A DNA stretch of 60,605 nucleotides, taken from positions 1 to 60,605 of the forward strand of contig CANQPB010000013.1 in assembly GCA_947625615.1 (NCBI GenBank), written 5' to 3'. This document shows, piece after piece, positions 1-8,448 of this stretch. A program made the position numbers and the translations under genes. How positions within the stretch are numbered: the stretch's first letter is position 1; every line of letters begins with the position of its first letter. The stretch is from an uncultured Clostridia bacterium (GTDB lineage Bacteria; Bacillota; Clostridia; Oscillospirales; Ruminococcaceae). Under the pieces are notes generated by a model that was given only the letters and a program-made list of their open reading frames with translations, made no database searches and was not told the origin of the DNA.

Positions 1-24
1 GTCAATTTTTGCTATTCTCGACAT
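1..24 (-). CDS. 5' end of an unidentified gene leaving the left edge
   Basis: Only eight codons are visible, reading MSRIAKID on the minus strand from an ATG at 24. A GAGGTGAT ribosome binding site lies at 30-37, which makes the start credible. A TATAAT-like -10 lies at 43-48, but it would leave a very short leader. The product cannot be named from this much sequence. Confidence 0.5.
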
Positions 25-66
25 TTTTATCACCTCAATCATATTATATCATATTGTGGGTGGTTT

Positions 67-330
67 GTACACACCCGGGTAGAAGAGATGTGGCCGAAAC
101 GGCCACATCAGAAAGCAGAAATTAGATGTCAGAAGTCAGAATTTCAAGGTGTCGCCTTCCGGCGACGTTTTTAAGCATAGGATAATGCGTGCGGAATGGA
201 CACTCTCGGGTAGAAGTTAGATGTTGCCTGACGGCCACATCAAGAAGATAGAAGTTAGAAGTCAGATATCAGAATTTTAAGGTGTCGCCTGCGGCGACAT
301 ATTTAAATGATGTTAGAGATTAGAGGGTGT
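67..330. repeat. Two tandem copies of a dispersed hairpin repeat
   Basis: Two head-to-tail copies of one unit, starting near 70 and near 202. Each unit has a GGCC...GGCC hairpin (91-105; degenerate at 223-237), then a purine-rich stretch built from AGAAGTTAGA-like words, then a GTCGCC...GGCGAC hairpin (151-166; 284-298). The first copy continues with ATAATGCGTGCGGAATGGAC. A third copy lies at 40671-40800. No open frame explains it. Confidence 0.75.
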
Positions 331-355
331 ACTATTATAATGTGTAAAGCAAAAT

Positions 356-374
356 GCCCCCTCTGAGAGGGGGC
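356..374 (-). terminator. Terminator of typA
   Basis: Eight-pair stem GCCCCCTC/GAGGGGGC with a TGA loop, just past the typA stop on the minus strand and followed there by ATTTTGC. Confidence 0.7.
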
Positions 375-387
375 CGTCAGACATACA

Positions 388-2208
388 TTATTTAAGTTTT
401 GCGTTATCTTTGGCGCGCTGGACGTTTGAAAGGGTCTTTTTGCGGAGCCTGATGTTCTTGGGCGTCACCTCGACGAGCTCGTCGTCGGCGATGAATTCAA
501 GGCTGTCCTCAAGGCTGAATATTCTCGGCGGGATAAGCCTTAAGGCGTCGTCCGAGCCGCTTGCGCGGGTGTTTGTCAGATGCTTGCGCTTGCAGACGTT
601 TACCACAAGGTCTCCCGGCTTCGGCGAAACGCCGACTATCATTCCCTCGTAGACCTGCGTGCCCGCGCCGATGAACAGCGCGCCGCGCTCCTGAGCATTG
701 TAAAGCCCGTAGGTGACCGCCTCGCCCGATTCGAACGCGACGAGCGAGCCGCTTGTTCTTCTGGGGATATCCCCCTTATAGGGCTCGTAGTCGTAGAACA
801 CCGAGCTCATGATTCCCTCACCCTTGGTGTCGGTCAGAAATTCGTTGCGGTAGCCGAAAAGCCCTCTTGCGGGAACATGGAAGACCGCCCTCATTCGCGA
901 GCCCATCGGCGTCATCGAGACCATTTCGCCCTTTCGGGTGCCCATCTTTTCCATAACCGAGCCGAGAGCCGTCTCCGGCACGTCTACTACAAGTTCCTCT
1001 ACCGGCTCGCAGAGCTTGCCGTTTACCTCTTTATAAAGAACCCTCGGTGTGGACACGCCCATTTCGTAGCCCTCGCGGCGCATGTTCTCTATGAGTATGG
1101 AAAGATGCATCTCTCCGCGGCCGGCCACCTTAAAGGAATCGGTGGTGTCGGTCTCGGATACCCTAAGCGAGACGTCCTTCAAAAGCTCCCTAAAGAGCCT
1201 TTCGCGCAGGTGGCGCGAGGTGACGTATTTTCCCTCGCGGCCGGCAAAGGGAGAATCGTTTACCGAGAAGGTCATCTCAACGGTGGGTTCGCTTATCTTG
1301 ACGAAGGGCAGGGGCTCGAAGGCGAGAGGATCGCCTATCGTGTCGCCGATGGTTATGTTTTCGATCCCGCTTATGCAGACGATGTCGCCGACCGACGCCG
1401 CCTCGGCGGGGGTTCTTTCAAGGCCGTCTATCTGGTAGAGGGTGACTATCTTGCTGCGGTATTCCTTTTTGGAGCGGTGATAGTCGCCTATCATTATCTC
1501 CTGGTTCACCCTTGCGGTGCCCCGCTCGATCTTGCCTATGGCTATTCTGCCGACGTATTCGTTGTAGTCTATCGAGCTGACGAGCATCTGAAGCGGTGCG
1601 TCGGGGTCGCCCTCCGGCGCGGGGATATATTCAAGAATTTTATTGAAAAGGGGAATGAGGTCGGTGCCGGCGGTGTGCTCGTCCTCCGAAGCGGTGCCGT
1701 CGCGGCCCGAGCAGAAGAGTATCGGGCTGTCAAGCTGCTCGTCCGAGGCGTTGAGATCTATAAGAAGCTCATAGCATTCGTCTATGACCTCGTCTATCCT
1801 TGCGTCGGGGCGGTCTATCTTGTTTATGACGATTATCACCCTGTGGCCGAGCTCCAAAGCATGCTGCAAAACAAATCTTGTCTGCGGCATGGGGCCCTCG
1901 GCGGCGTCGACAAGAAGGATAACGCCGTCCACCATTTTCAGAATGCGCTCAACCTCGCCGCCGAAATCGGCGTGGCCGGGGGTGTCGACGATGTTTATCT
2001 TGACGCCCTTATAGATTACCGAAGTGTTTTTTGCAAGAATGGTTATGCCGCGCTCCCGCTCGATGTCGTTCGAGTCCATGACGCGCTCGTTTACCACCTG
2101 GTTGCGGCGGAAGGTGCCGCTTTGCTTAAGCATGCCGTCGACAAGCGTCGTCTTGCCGTGATCGACATGGGCGATTATCGCGACGTTTCTCAAATCGTTT
2201 CTGACCAA
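388..2208 (-). CDS. typA: Ribosome-associated GTPase TypA/BipA
   Basis: A translational GTPase related to EF-G that binds the ribosome and supports late 50S assembly and stress or cold growth. The 606-residue length is normal for the family. The G1 motif AHVDHGKTT is near residue 14, followed by the switch II motif DTPGHAD and the guanine-specificity motif NKID. EF-G-like domain II and the TypA-specific C-terminal domain complete the protein. The start is a TTG at 2208, chosen because AAGGAGAGAT lies just upstream and the first residues ([18 protein letters not shown]) match the family start. The gene stands alone, diverges from rny, and has its own promoter and terminator. Confidence 0.96.
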   Translation of the reverse strand: MVRNDLRNVAIIAHVDHGKTTLVDGMLKQSGTFRRNQVVNERVMDSNDIERERGITILAKNTSVIYKGVKINIVDTPGHADFGGEVERILKMVDGVILLVDAAEGPMPQTRFVLQHALELGHRVIIVINKIDRPDARIDEVIDECYELLIDLNASDEQLDSPILFCSGRDGTASEDEHTAGTDLIPLFNKILEYIPAPEGDPDAPLQMLVSSIDYNEYVGRIAIGKIERGTARVNQEIMIGDYHRSKKEYRSKIVTLYQIDGLERTPAEAASVGDIVCISGIENITIGDTIGDPLAFEPLPFVKISEPTVEMTFSVNDSPFAGREGKYVTSRHLRERLFRELLKDVSLRVSETDTTDSFKVAGRGEMHLSILIENMRREGYEMGVSTPRVLYKEVNGKLCEPVEELVVDVPETALGSVMEKMGTRKGEMVSMTPMGSRMRAVFHVPARGLFGYRNEFLTDTKGEGIMSSVFYDYEPYKGDIPRRTSGSLVAFESGEAVTYGLYNAQERGALFIGAGTQVYEGMIVGVSPKPGDLVVNVCKRKHLTNTRASGSDDALRLIPPRIFSLEDSLEFIADDELVEVTPKNIRLRKKTLSNVQRAKDNAKLK

Positions 2209-2246
2209 TTAAGATCTCTCCTTGATTCACTTTTTTCCAAAGTAGT

Positions 2247-2275
2247 ATTATACTATCCGGATAAAGGTAAATCAA
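2247..2275 (-). promoter_or_regulatory. Promoter of typA
   Basis: On the minus strand TTGATT (2275-2270), a 17-nt spacer, and TATAAT (2252-2247). It lies about 40 nt upstream of the typA start. Confidence 0.65.
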
Positions 2276-2430
2276 TAGGGATTTTTAACAGAAACACAGG
2301 ACGGCCGAGGCCCGCCGATTGTCAATTTTGCGGCGGAAAAGGACTTGCAGGAAAACTTTCCCCTCCGTATTTTGTTTCCTCCCTTTTCGGCCATACTATA
2401 TAAAAAGCCGAAAAAGAATTAAAAAAACCC

Positions 2431-2459
2431 TTGACATACATAAAAAATCAGTATACAAT
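2431..2459 (+). promoter_or_regulatory. Promoter of rny
   Basis: TTGACA (2431-2436), 17-nt spacer, TACAAT (2454-2459). It lies about 85 nt upstream of the rny start. Confidence 0.75.
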
Positions 2460-2546
2460 ATATCTGTATATTGCATTTTTATGCTTATATCGCACCATGC
2501 TTATTTCTTTCTATAGAGAAAAATTTTTGTGAAAGGAGAAATGTCA

Positions 2547-4112
2547 ATGAGTACATGGTTAGTACTGCTTTTAATAGTCGCCGCGGCCGCCGTTTCCGCA
2601 GTCGTGTGCGGTATGATTTTTTACAGACGCGGCTATAATGATAGAAAAACAAAAGCAGAAGCACAGATAGGCTCGGCAGAGCAAGAGGCCGAAAGAATTC
2701 TTGAAGACGCCAAAAAGACTGCCGATTCCCTTAAAAAAGAAAAACTCATCGAGACAAAGGACGAGATATATAAGGCTCGGCAGGAAGCCGAGCGCGAAAT
2801 CAAGGAACGCCGTTCGGAAATCTCAAGACAGGAAAGAAGAGTACAGCAAAAAGAGGAGACGCTTGACAAAAAGCTCGACAGCCTTGACCGCAAGAACGAG
2901 CTTGTCCAGCAAAAGCTCCAGCAGGCCGACGCCAAGCTTGAAGAGGCCGAGGGCGTCCGCCGCGGACAGCTTGAGATGCTCGAAAGAATATCTCAGTTCA
3001 CGGTAGATCAGGCAAAGGACTACCTTTTAAAGCAGCTTGAAAACGATCTTATTCACGAAAAAGCCGTCAAGATCATGAATTACGAGGCGCAGATCAAGGA
3101 GGAGTGCGAGGCCAAGGCCCGCCAGTATATCTCTTTGGCGATAGCCCGCTGCGCCGCCGATCAGGTTTCGGAATCCGCCGTAAGCGTTGTTCCGCTGCCC
3201 AACGACGAGATGAAGGGCCGCATAATCGGGCGCGAGGGCCGCAATATCCGCGCGCTGGAGCAGCTCACCGGCGTAGACCTTATCATCGACGACACCCCCG
3301 AGACGATCACCCTCTCCTGCTTCGATCCCGTGCGCCGCGAGGTCGCAAGGATTGCGCTTGAAAAGCTTATCCAGGACGGCCGTATCCACCCGACCCGCAT
3401 AGAGGAAATGGTAGACAAGGCTCGCCGCGAAGTCGAGCAGGTCATCAAGAACGAGGGCGAGCGCGCCGTGCTCGAGGCGAATATCCACGGGTTGAACCAC
3501 GAGCTTGTAAAGCTCATCGGCCGCCTGCACTACCGCACCAGCTACCGCCAGAATGTTCTGAACCACTCTATAGAGGTGGCGCACCTTGCCGGAATGATGG
3601 CCTCGGAGCTCGGCGTGGATCCCACCCTTGCCCGCAGAGCAGGTCTTCTGCATGACATAGGCAAGGCGCTCAGCCACGAGATAGAAGGCTCCCACGTTCA
3701 GATAGGCGTGGACGTCTGCCGCAAGTATAAAGAATCCCCCGATATCATTCACGCAATTGAAGCCCACCACGGCGACGTCGAGTGCCACAGCGTAATAGCG
3801 GCGCTTGTTCAGGCCGCCGACGCCATCTCCGCGGCAAGACCCGCAGCCCGCTCGGAAAACTTTGAAAGCTACATCAAACGCCTCGAAAAGCTTGAGGAGA
3901 TCTGCTCCGGCTTCGAGGGCGTGGAAAAATCCTTCGCGATTCAGGCGGGGCGCGAGGTCAGAATTCTCGTCATTCCCGAAAAAGTTTCGGACGAGCAGAT
4001 GGTCATCGTCGCCAGGGAGATCTCCCAGAAAATCGAGGAGGAAATGGATTACCCCGGACAGATCAAAGTCAATCTCATTCGAGAATCCCGCGCGGTTGAC
4101 TACGCAAAATAA
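2547..4112 (+). CDS. rny: Ribonuclease Y
   Basis: Membrane-anchored endoribonuclease that starts mRNA turnover in Firmicutes. Residues 1-25 form one membrane helix. A long charged coiled coil follows to about residue 170. A KH domain comes next ([20 protein letters not shown] region), then an HD phosphohydrolase domain with the metal-binding HDIGKA motif, and a short C-terminal domain. Length is about 521 residues, as expected. The reading frame is open from a GTG at 2529, but GAAAGGAG at 2531-2538 places initiation at the ATG at 2547 (2541 is too close). It is transcribed alone from a near-consensus promoter. Confidence 0.96.
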   Translation: MSTWLVLLLIVAAAAVSAVVCGMIFYRRGYNDRKTKAEAQIGSAEQEAERILEDAKKTADSLKKEKLIETKDEIYKARQEAEREIKERRSEISRQERRVQQKEETLDKKLDSLDRKNELVQQKLQQADAKLEEAEGVRRGQLEMLERISQFTVDQAKDYLLKQLENDLIHEKAVKIMNYEAQIKEECEAKARQYISLAIARCAADQVSESAVSVVPLPNDEMKGRIIGREGRNIRALEQLTGVDLIIDDTPETITLSCFDPVRREVARIALEKLIQDGRIHPTRIEEMVDKARREVEQVIKNEGERAVLEANIHGLNHELVKLIGRLHYRTSYRQNVLNHSIEVAHLAGMMASELGVDPTLARRAGLLHDIGKALSHEIEGSHVQIGVDVCRKYKESPDIIHAIEAHHGDVECHSVIAALVQAADAISAARPAARSENFESYIKRLEKLEEICSGFEGVEKSFAIQAGREVRILVIPEKVSDEQMVIVAREISQKIEEEMDYPGQIKVNLIRESRAVDYAK

Positions 4113-4136
4113 AAATATTCAGCAAAGATTACAACT

Positions 4137-4162
4137 GCGGTGGCTTTAAAACGGCTGCCGCT
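4137..4162 (+). terminator. Probable terminator of rny
   Basis: Imperfect eight-pair stem GCGGTGGC/GCTGCCGC (two wobble pairs), followed by TTGTGTATTTTTC. The U-tract is weak. Confidence 0.4.
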
Positions 4163-4316
4163 TGTGTATTTTTCACAAAAGAAAAAAATTTCAAAGAATT
4201 TTGAAACAATTCCGCCCGCTGCCGACACTAATTACACAGCGGGAGACGAAAGACGTCCGTAAAGATCACCGCGAAGCATAAAAAAACACTTTTTCGGAAA
4301 ATAAATTGGAAAAGGG

Positions 4317-4345
4317 TTGACAAATTGACTAAACGGTGATATACT
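4317..4345 (+). promoter_or_regulatory. Strong promoter of the surface protein gene
   Basis: TTGACA (4317-4322), 17-nt spacer, TATACT (4340-4345). The roughly 85-nt leader carries a nine-pair hairpin (ATTCCTATA/TATAGGGAT, 4375-4397) that may stabilise the mRNA. With the codon bias of the gene, this suggests high expression. Confidence 0.8.
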
Positions 4346-4435
4346 TTTAACGTCTGGTACCCCGGACAAATCTGATTCCTATATCCTTTATAGGGATTGA
4401 AACCTTATCCAAATTTTTTAAGGAGGAAAAACACT

Positions 4436-6391
4436 ATGGCAAAGAAACTTCTGGCTGTCGTTCTGGCAGTCATGGTCGCTGTCTCTGCAATGGCGACCAG
4501 CGTGTTTGCTACCGACATTCCTTTGTTCCCGAGCAAAGACGCATGGAAAAATCAGACACACAGTGAAGGTGTCTACCAGGTCACCTTCGATATCCCGATT
4601 TTCGGCATGTACGGCTACCTCACTGCAGGCGACTACATGATCCTCCAGCTCCCGAGAGACTGGAACGGCAACTGCGATGACAGTTCCATCAAGTGGACTG
4701 TTCAGGTCATGGGACAGAACTACGATCTTCCCGAGATCGAGAACCTCAAGGGCTGGGGCGATTTCTCCAAGAAGGTTACCCCCGGTAACACCCTCAGCAA
4801 GAGCGAAGTCGATCAGAGTGGTAAGGACGCCAACACCGTTGTCAAGGTATCCTTCGGCTACTTCGGCCGCTCTTGGGACGGCACCGACACCGTTATCCCT
4901 CAGACTGTTGGTTACAACACCATCTCCACCATTCGCCTGATCGCTGAGATCGAGCCCGAGAACGGCCTCTATGATTCTTGGCGCATCGATGCCGGCATGT
5001 TCGGCAAGAACGGCACCTATGCCACCGCTGTCAACGCTCAGTACTACAAGGCTGACGGCACTCCCGTTCAGGGCTCCATCACCTATGCTAAGGACTGGAA
5101 CGCTACCGTTGTTAACGGCGTAGAGTCTGTCAACAACGCCTATAACTTCGTCACTGCTGAATGGATCACCGGCGCTGAGGATCAGACCCCCGCTTATCCT
5201 TTCACTTGGGACCACACCCTTGAAGCCCGTAGACAGGCTCAGTTGGCTTACGACAACGATTACCCTGTAGAGCTTCATATCCCGCTCAACAAGACCCTCA
5301 ACGGCGTTGCCACCTACACCCTCTACAAGAACGCCTATGACGCGACCTACTCCGACAGATACTCCAGCACTCTGTGGTGGCAGTATGAGGCCGGCAGAGA
5401 GTTCGTTGCGAAGTGTGACCTTACCGGCCCGACCGATGAGCTCGTCTTCTACCTTCCCTCTAACGTCCTCTTCGACGGTGTTTACGGCACCTATGCTTCC
5501 GAGTTCGTAATCTTCGAGGATATTCTTCTCCTCAACACTTCCCTCATGGCTGACTACACTCACGTTGACAGAACCAAGGTCGGCGGCGACGCCGGTTCCA
5601 TGGGCGACCTGAGCTGGAAGGCCAGCTGGGAGAACAACGACAGAGCCCAGTACAAGGGCCAGCCCATCAACTACGCCAAGTCCGGCGCTGCCGGCGTAGG
5701 CTTCCCGACCGGAACTTACACCGCTTATCCGCTTGACAAGGCTGTTCTCACCGGCACTACTACCCGCGCCGCTGGCGGCGGAGAGTGGGACGCCAACATG
5801 GGCATCGGCATCAACCTTGATGATGCAAGCCTTACCGACGACATGATCGTTGTTTACCAGGGTGTTCCTGCTGGCGTTAAGCTCAGAATCCAGGGCGACG
5901 GCGCTGGCGACGGCACCGACGGCGACCTTGTTGCTACCGATGACGGTACTCAGCGCACCACTGTTGGCGCTCTGAAGAAGTTCAGAGGCAACTGGGTTCA
6001 GATCCGCACTGTGGGTCAGGGCAACTCAACTGCGAACAATGTTAATGTTTATGTCCTTCCTGCCGGCACTGATCTTAGTGGCTGCGGCGTAGCTTCCCGC
6101 ACTTCTTGGCCTTATCCGGACGGCCATGCCGATGTCATGGCTACCAATGGCATGAAGATCGTTATCGTTGACGATGGGGACACTACCGGTGAAATTGTTG
6201 ATGTAGAGGCTAACGCTCCTACCGACACCACCACTCAGAACACCGACACCGACGACGATGAGACCGATGTTGGCGACACCGAGACCGAGGCTCCCGCCAA
6301 GGAAGAAGAGAACCCGAAGACCGGCGTTGCTCTCGCTGTCATTCCTATGCTCGTAGCCGCAGCTGCTGCTGTTGTTGCTAAGAAGCACTGA
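4436..6391 (+). CDS. Secreted, wall-anchored surface protein (unrecognised)
   Basis: A 651-residue exported protein. AGGAGG at 4421-4426 fixes the start at the ATG at 4436. Residues 1-26 are a signal peptide (MAKKLLAVVLAVMVAVSAMA) ending at VFA. The mature part is rich in Gly, Asp, Thr and aromatic residues, typical of beta-rich surface proteins, and matches no family I recognise. A Thr/Asp-rich linker leads to ENPKTG, an Ala/Val hydrophobic helix and a short basic KKH tail, which together read as a sortase-type anchor (NPxTG variant). No sortase is encoded in this window. Codon choice is strongly biased to C-ending and G-ending codons, more than in rny, as expected for an abundant product. 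A structural or S-layer-like role is inference. Confidence 0.85.
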   Translation: MAKKLLAVVLAVMVAVSAMATSVFATDIPLFPSKDAWKNQTHSEGVYQVTFDIPIFGMYGYLTAGDYMILQLPRDWNGNCDDSSIKWTVQVMGQNYDLPEIENLKGWGDFSKKVTPGNTLSKSEVDQSGKDANTVVKVSFGYFGRSWDGTDTVIPQTVGYNTISTIRLIAEIEPENGLYDSWRIDAGMFGKNGTYATAVNAQYYKADGTPVQGSITYAKDWNATVVNGVESVNNAYNFVTAEWITGAEDQTPAYPFTWDHTLEARRQAQLAYDNDYPVELHIPLNKTLNGVATYTLYKNAYDATYSDRYSSTLWWQYEAGREFVAKCDLTGPTDELVFYLPSNVLFDGVYGTYASEFVIFEDILLLNTSLMADYTHVDRTKVGGDAGSMGDLSWKASWENNDRAQYKGQPINYAKSGAAGVGFPTGTYTAYPLDKAVLTGTTTRAAGGGEWDANMGIGINLDDASLTDDMIVVYQGVPAGVKLRIQGDGAGDGTDGDLVATDDGTQRTTVGALKKFRGNWVQIRTVGQGNSTANNVNVYVLPAGTDLSGCGVASRTSWPYPDGHADVMATNGMKIVIVDDGDTTGEIVDVEANAPTDTTTQNTDTDDDETDVGDTETEAPAKEEENPKTGVALAVIPMLVAAAAAVVAKKH

Positions 6392-6438
6392 TTCCTCCCC
6401 AAAAAACGAGGATAACCGCTTAGATAAACGGTAAATAC

Positions 6439-6473
6439 GCCCCCGCGCGATGCAGACGAGCGGGGGCTTTTCT
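6439..6473 (+). terminator. Terminator of the surface protein gene
   Basis: Eight-pair stem GCCCCCGC/GCGGGGGC (6439-6446 and 6460-6467), followed by TTTTCTTT. Confidence 0.85.
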
Positions 6474-6560
6474 TTGCCCACAAGATGTTGTTGCCGTTGT
6501 CGGTTTTGACAACATCATTTTGAGGGAAAAAATTTTTTTGTGGAAATTGCGTGATTTCTC

Positions 6561-6589
6561 TTGACACGGGCTTTACACTTTGCTATAAT
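6561..6589 (+). promoter_or_regulatory. Promoter of the 20-kb transporter cluster
   Basis: Perfect TTGACA (6561-6566), 17-nt spacer, perfect TATAAT (6584-6589). The leader is about 160 nt. It contains a hairpin, AAGCAAATA at 6635-6643 pairing with TATTTGCTT at 6669-6677, with a small inner stem. No other equally strong promoter was seen before 26 kb. Confidence 0.85.
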
Positions 6590-6754
6590 AATAGCACAAG
6601 AAAAGCGATTCGCAATCGAATATTTTTGGATATAAAGCAAATATAGACTTCACCTTTTGTGAAAGCTGTATTTGCTTAAAGTCGTTTTGGTAGATTATAG
6701 GGTCAAATTGTGCATGATGCACAAAAGCCGCCCTGCGCGCTTTATGGAGGAACA

Positions 6755-7432
6755 ATGGCAGAACTTTTAACGGCAACAAACATAACCCGCGATTTCGTCA
6801 TCGGCGACGGTTCGGTAGTGCACGCTCTCAAGGGCGTGAACATTCAGGTCGCCGAGGGCAAGCTCACCATTTTAAAGGGACGCTCGGGCTCGGGTAAAAC
6901 AACACTTATCAACATGCTCGGCGCACTTGACCGCCCGACAACCGGCGAGGTCATCTTCGACGGGCAGGATATAACAAAACTCAGCGATTTAAAGCGCGAT
7001 GAGATCCGCCGCTACCAGATGGCGTTCGTCTTCCAGAGCGTCGCCTTAATGAGCTCGATGACCGCCTACGAAAACGTGGATTTCGGCTTAAGGCTGGCGG
7101 GATTCCCGCTTGAAAAGCGGCAGGAGCGCGTTACAAAGTGCCTTGAGGAGGTCGGCCTCGCGAAGAGAATGCATCACCGCCCCGGCGAGCTTTCGGGCGG
7201 CGAGCAGCAAAGGGTCGCGATAGCGAGGGCGCTCGCCCACGAGCCGAAGATAATCTTCGCCGACGAGCCCACCGCCGAGCTCGATTCCGGCACCAGCCAC
7301 CACATCGTCGAGCTTTTTAAAACGCTTGTCCTCGACGAGCACATGACGATAGTAATGACAACGCACGACGTCAGCCTTCTTGAGATCGCGGACAGGGTGT
7401 ATACGCTTGAGGACGGTGAGATTGTTGAGTAA
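6755..7432 (+). CDS. ABC transporter ATPase, MacB/LolD type
   Basis: A 225-residue ATP-binding subunit of the MacB/LolD/FtsE type, which works with FtsX-like permeases rather than sugar importers. Visible motifs are Walker A GRSGSGKTT, Q-loop VFQS, signature LSGGEQQR, Walker B IIFADEPTAELD and switch TTHD. TGGAGGAACA just upstream decides the ATG at 6755. The open frame extends 45 nt further upstream without a ribosome site. It is the first gene of the long cluster and overlaps the next gene by several codons. Its likely partners are the adaptor and FtsX-type permease at 22.2-26.1 kb. Confidence 0.92.
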   Translation: MAELLTATNITRDFVIGDGSVVHALKGVNIQVAEGKLTILKGRSGSGKTTLINMLGALDRPTTGEVIFDGQDITKLSDLKRDEIRRYQMAFVFQSVALMSSMTAYENVDFGLRLAGFPLEKRQERVTKCLEEVGLAKRMHHRPGELSGGEQQRVAIARALAHEPKIIFADEPTAELDSGTSHHIVELFKTLVLDEHMTIVMTTHDVSLLEIADRVYTLEDGEIVE

Positions 7433-8384
7433 AAAGAAGCAGAAAAAGCTTGAACACGAACAGGAACTTATCGCCGAAAGCGAATACGCAATAGAGTGCG
7501 AAAACCTTGTTAAGATCTATAAGACCGACCAGATAGAGGTCGTGGCGCTGCAGGGGCTCGATTTACAGGTGAAAAAAGGCGAGCTCGTCGCAATCGTCGG
7601 CACCTCGGGAAGCGGCAAATCCACGCTTCTCAATATGCTCGGCGGCCTCGACAAGCCCTCGGCCGGCAGCCTCACGGTGAACGGAAGGAATCTTCTGAAA
7701 TTCACCGAAGAGGACTACATGATCTACAAGCGGAACACCGTCGGGTTTGTCTGGCAGAACAACGCAAGAAACCTCGTGCCCTACCTCACGGCCGTGCAGA
7801 ACGTCGAGCTGCCGATGCTTTTGCAGGGCCAGAAAAAGCGCCGCGAAAAAGCTCTTGAGCTTTTGGACGCCGTAGGGCTTTCAAACAGAATAAATTCCCG
7901 GCTCGACCAGATGTCGGGCGGCGAGCAGCAGAGGGTCGCGATAGCGATTTCGCTCGCCAACGATCCCGCGATACTTTTGGCCGACGAGCCCACAGGCTCG
8001 GTAGACACGAAAACCTCAGATCAGCTTCTCGGGGTATTCAAGGACATCAACCGCACGCGCGGCGTCACGGTGGTAATAGTCACCCACGACCTGCGCCTTG
8101 CCAAACAGATAGACAGAGTTGTCTCAATCCGCGACGGACGCACCTCGAGCGAGATCATCAAAAAATCTCACGCGGAGATAATGCGGGAATCGTCGGGCTG
8201 GGACACCGGCGGAGAGGAAGAAGCCGCCGAAGAGGTCTCGGAGGAGCTTGTAGTTCTCGACAGAACCGGGCGGCTGCAGATCCCGAAGGACTATCTTGAG
8301 GCCCTTGAGATCAAGGGAGGGTCGAAGGTCAAGGCAGATCTCGACCTTGAAAACGAGCGCATCTATATCCACAAGGCTCAATAA
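7416..8384 (+). CDS. ABC ATPase fused to a C-terminal AbrB-like domain
   Basis: A second MacB/LolD-type ATPase. Walker A GTSGSGKST, Q-loop WQNN, signature MSGGEQQR and Walker B ILLADEPTGSVD are all present. After the ATPase (about residue 245) comes an acidic linker, and residues 278-322 read LDRTGRLQIPKDYLEALEI followed by GGSKV. This resembles the swapped-hairpin AbrB/SpoVT fold, normally found in DNA-binding transition-state regulators and antitoxins. The start is uncertain: GTG 7416, TTG 7422 or TTG 7425, all overlapping the stop of the upstream ATPase, so translation is coupled. The extension could bind DNA, dimerise the ATPase or contact a partner; none of these is shown. Confidence 0.88.
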   Translation: MRLLSKKKQKKLEHEQELIAESEYAIECENLVKIYKTDQIEVVALQGLDLQVKKGELVAIVGTSGSGKSTLLNMLGGLDKPSAGSLTVNGRNLLKFTEEDYMIYKRNTVGFVWQNNARNLVPYLTAVQNVELPMLLQGQKKRREKALELLDAVGLSNRINSRLDQMSGGEQQRVAIAISLANDPAILLADEPTGSVDTKTSDQLLGVFKDINRTRGVTVVIVTHDLRLAKQIDRVVSIRDGRTSSEIIKKSHAEIMRESSGWDTGGEEEAAEEVSEELVVLDRTGRLQIPKDYLEALEIKGGSKVKADLDLENERIYIHKAQ

Positions 8385-8448
8385 ATTTCTTTATAACCCC
8401 AAACGGAGAAAATATATCATTCAAAATAAGATGAAAGGTGGATTCACA

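Noticed and set aside
580-2403. 607-residue open frame opposite typA
   Set aside because: It is a mirror frame caused by codon bias; the minus strand holds a full TypA with motifs, promoter and terminator.
4418-5563. 381-residue minus-strand frame in the surface protein gene
   Set aside because: Shadow of a highly codon-biased gene that has a signal peptide, promoter and terminator on the plus strand.
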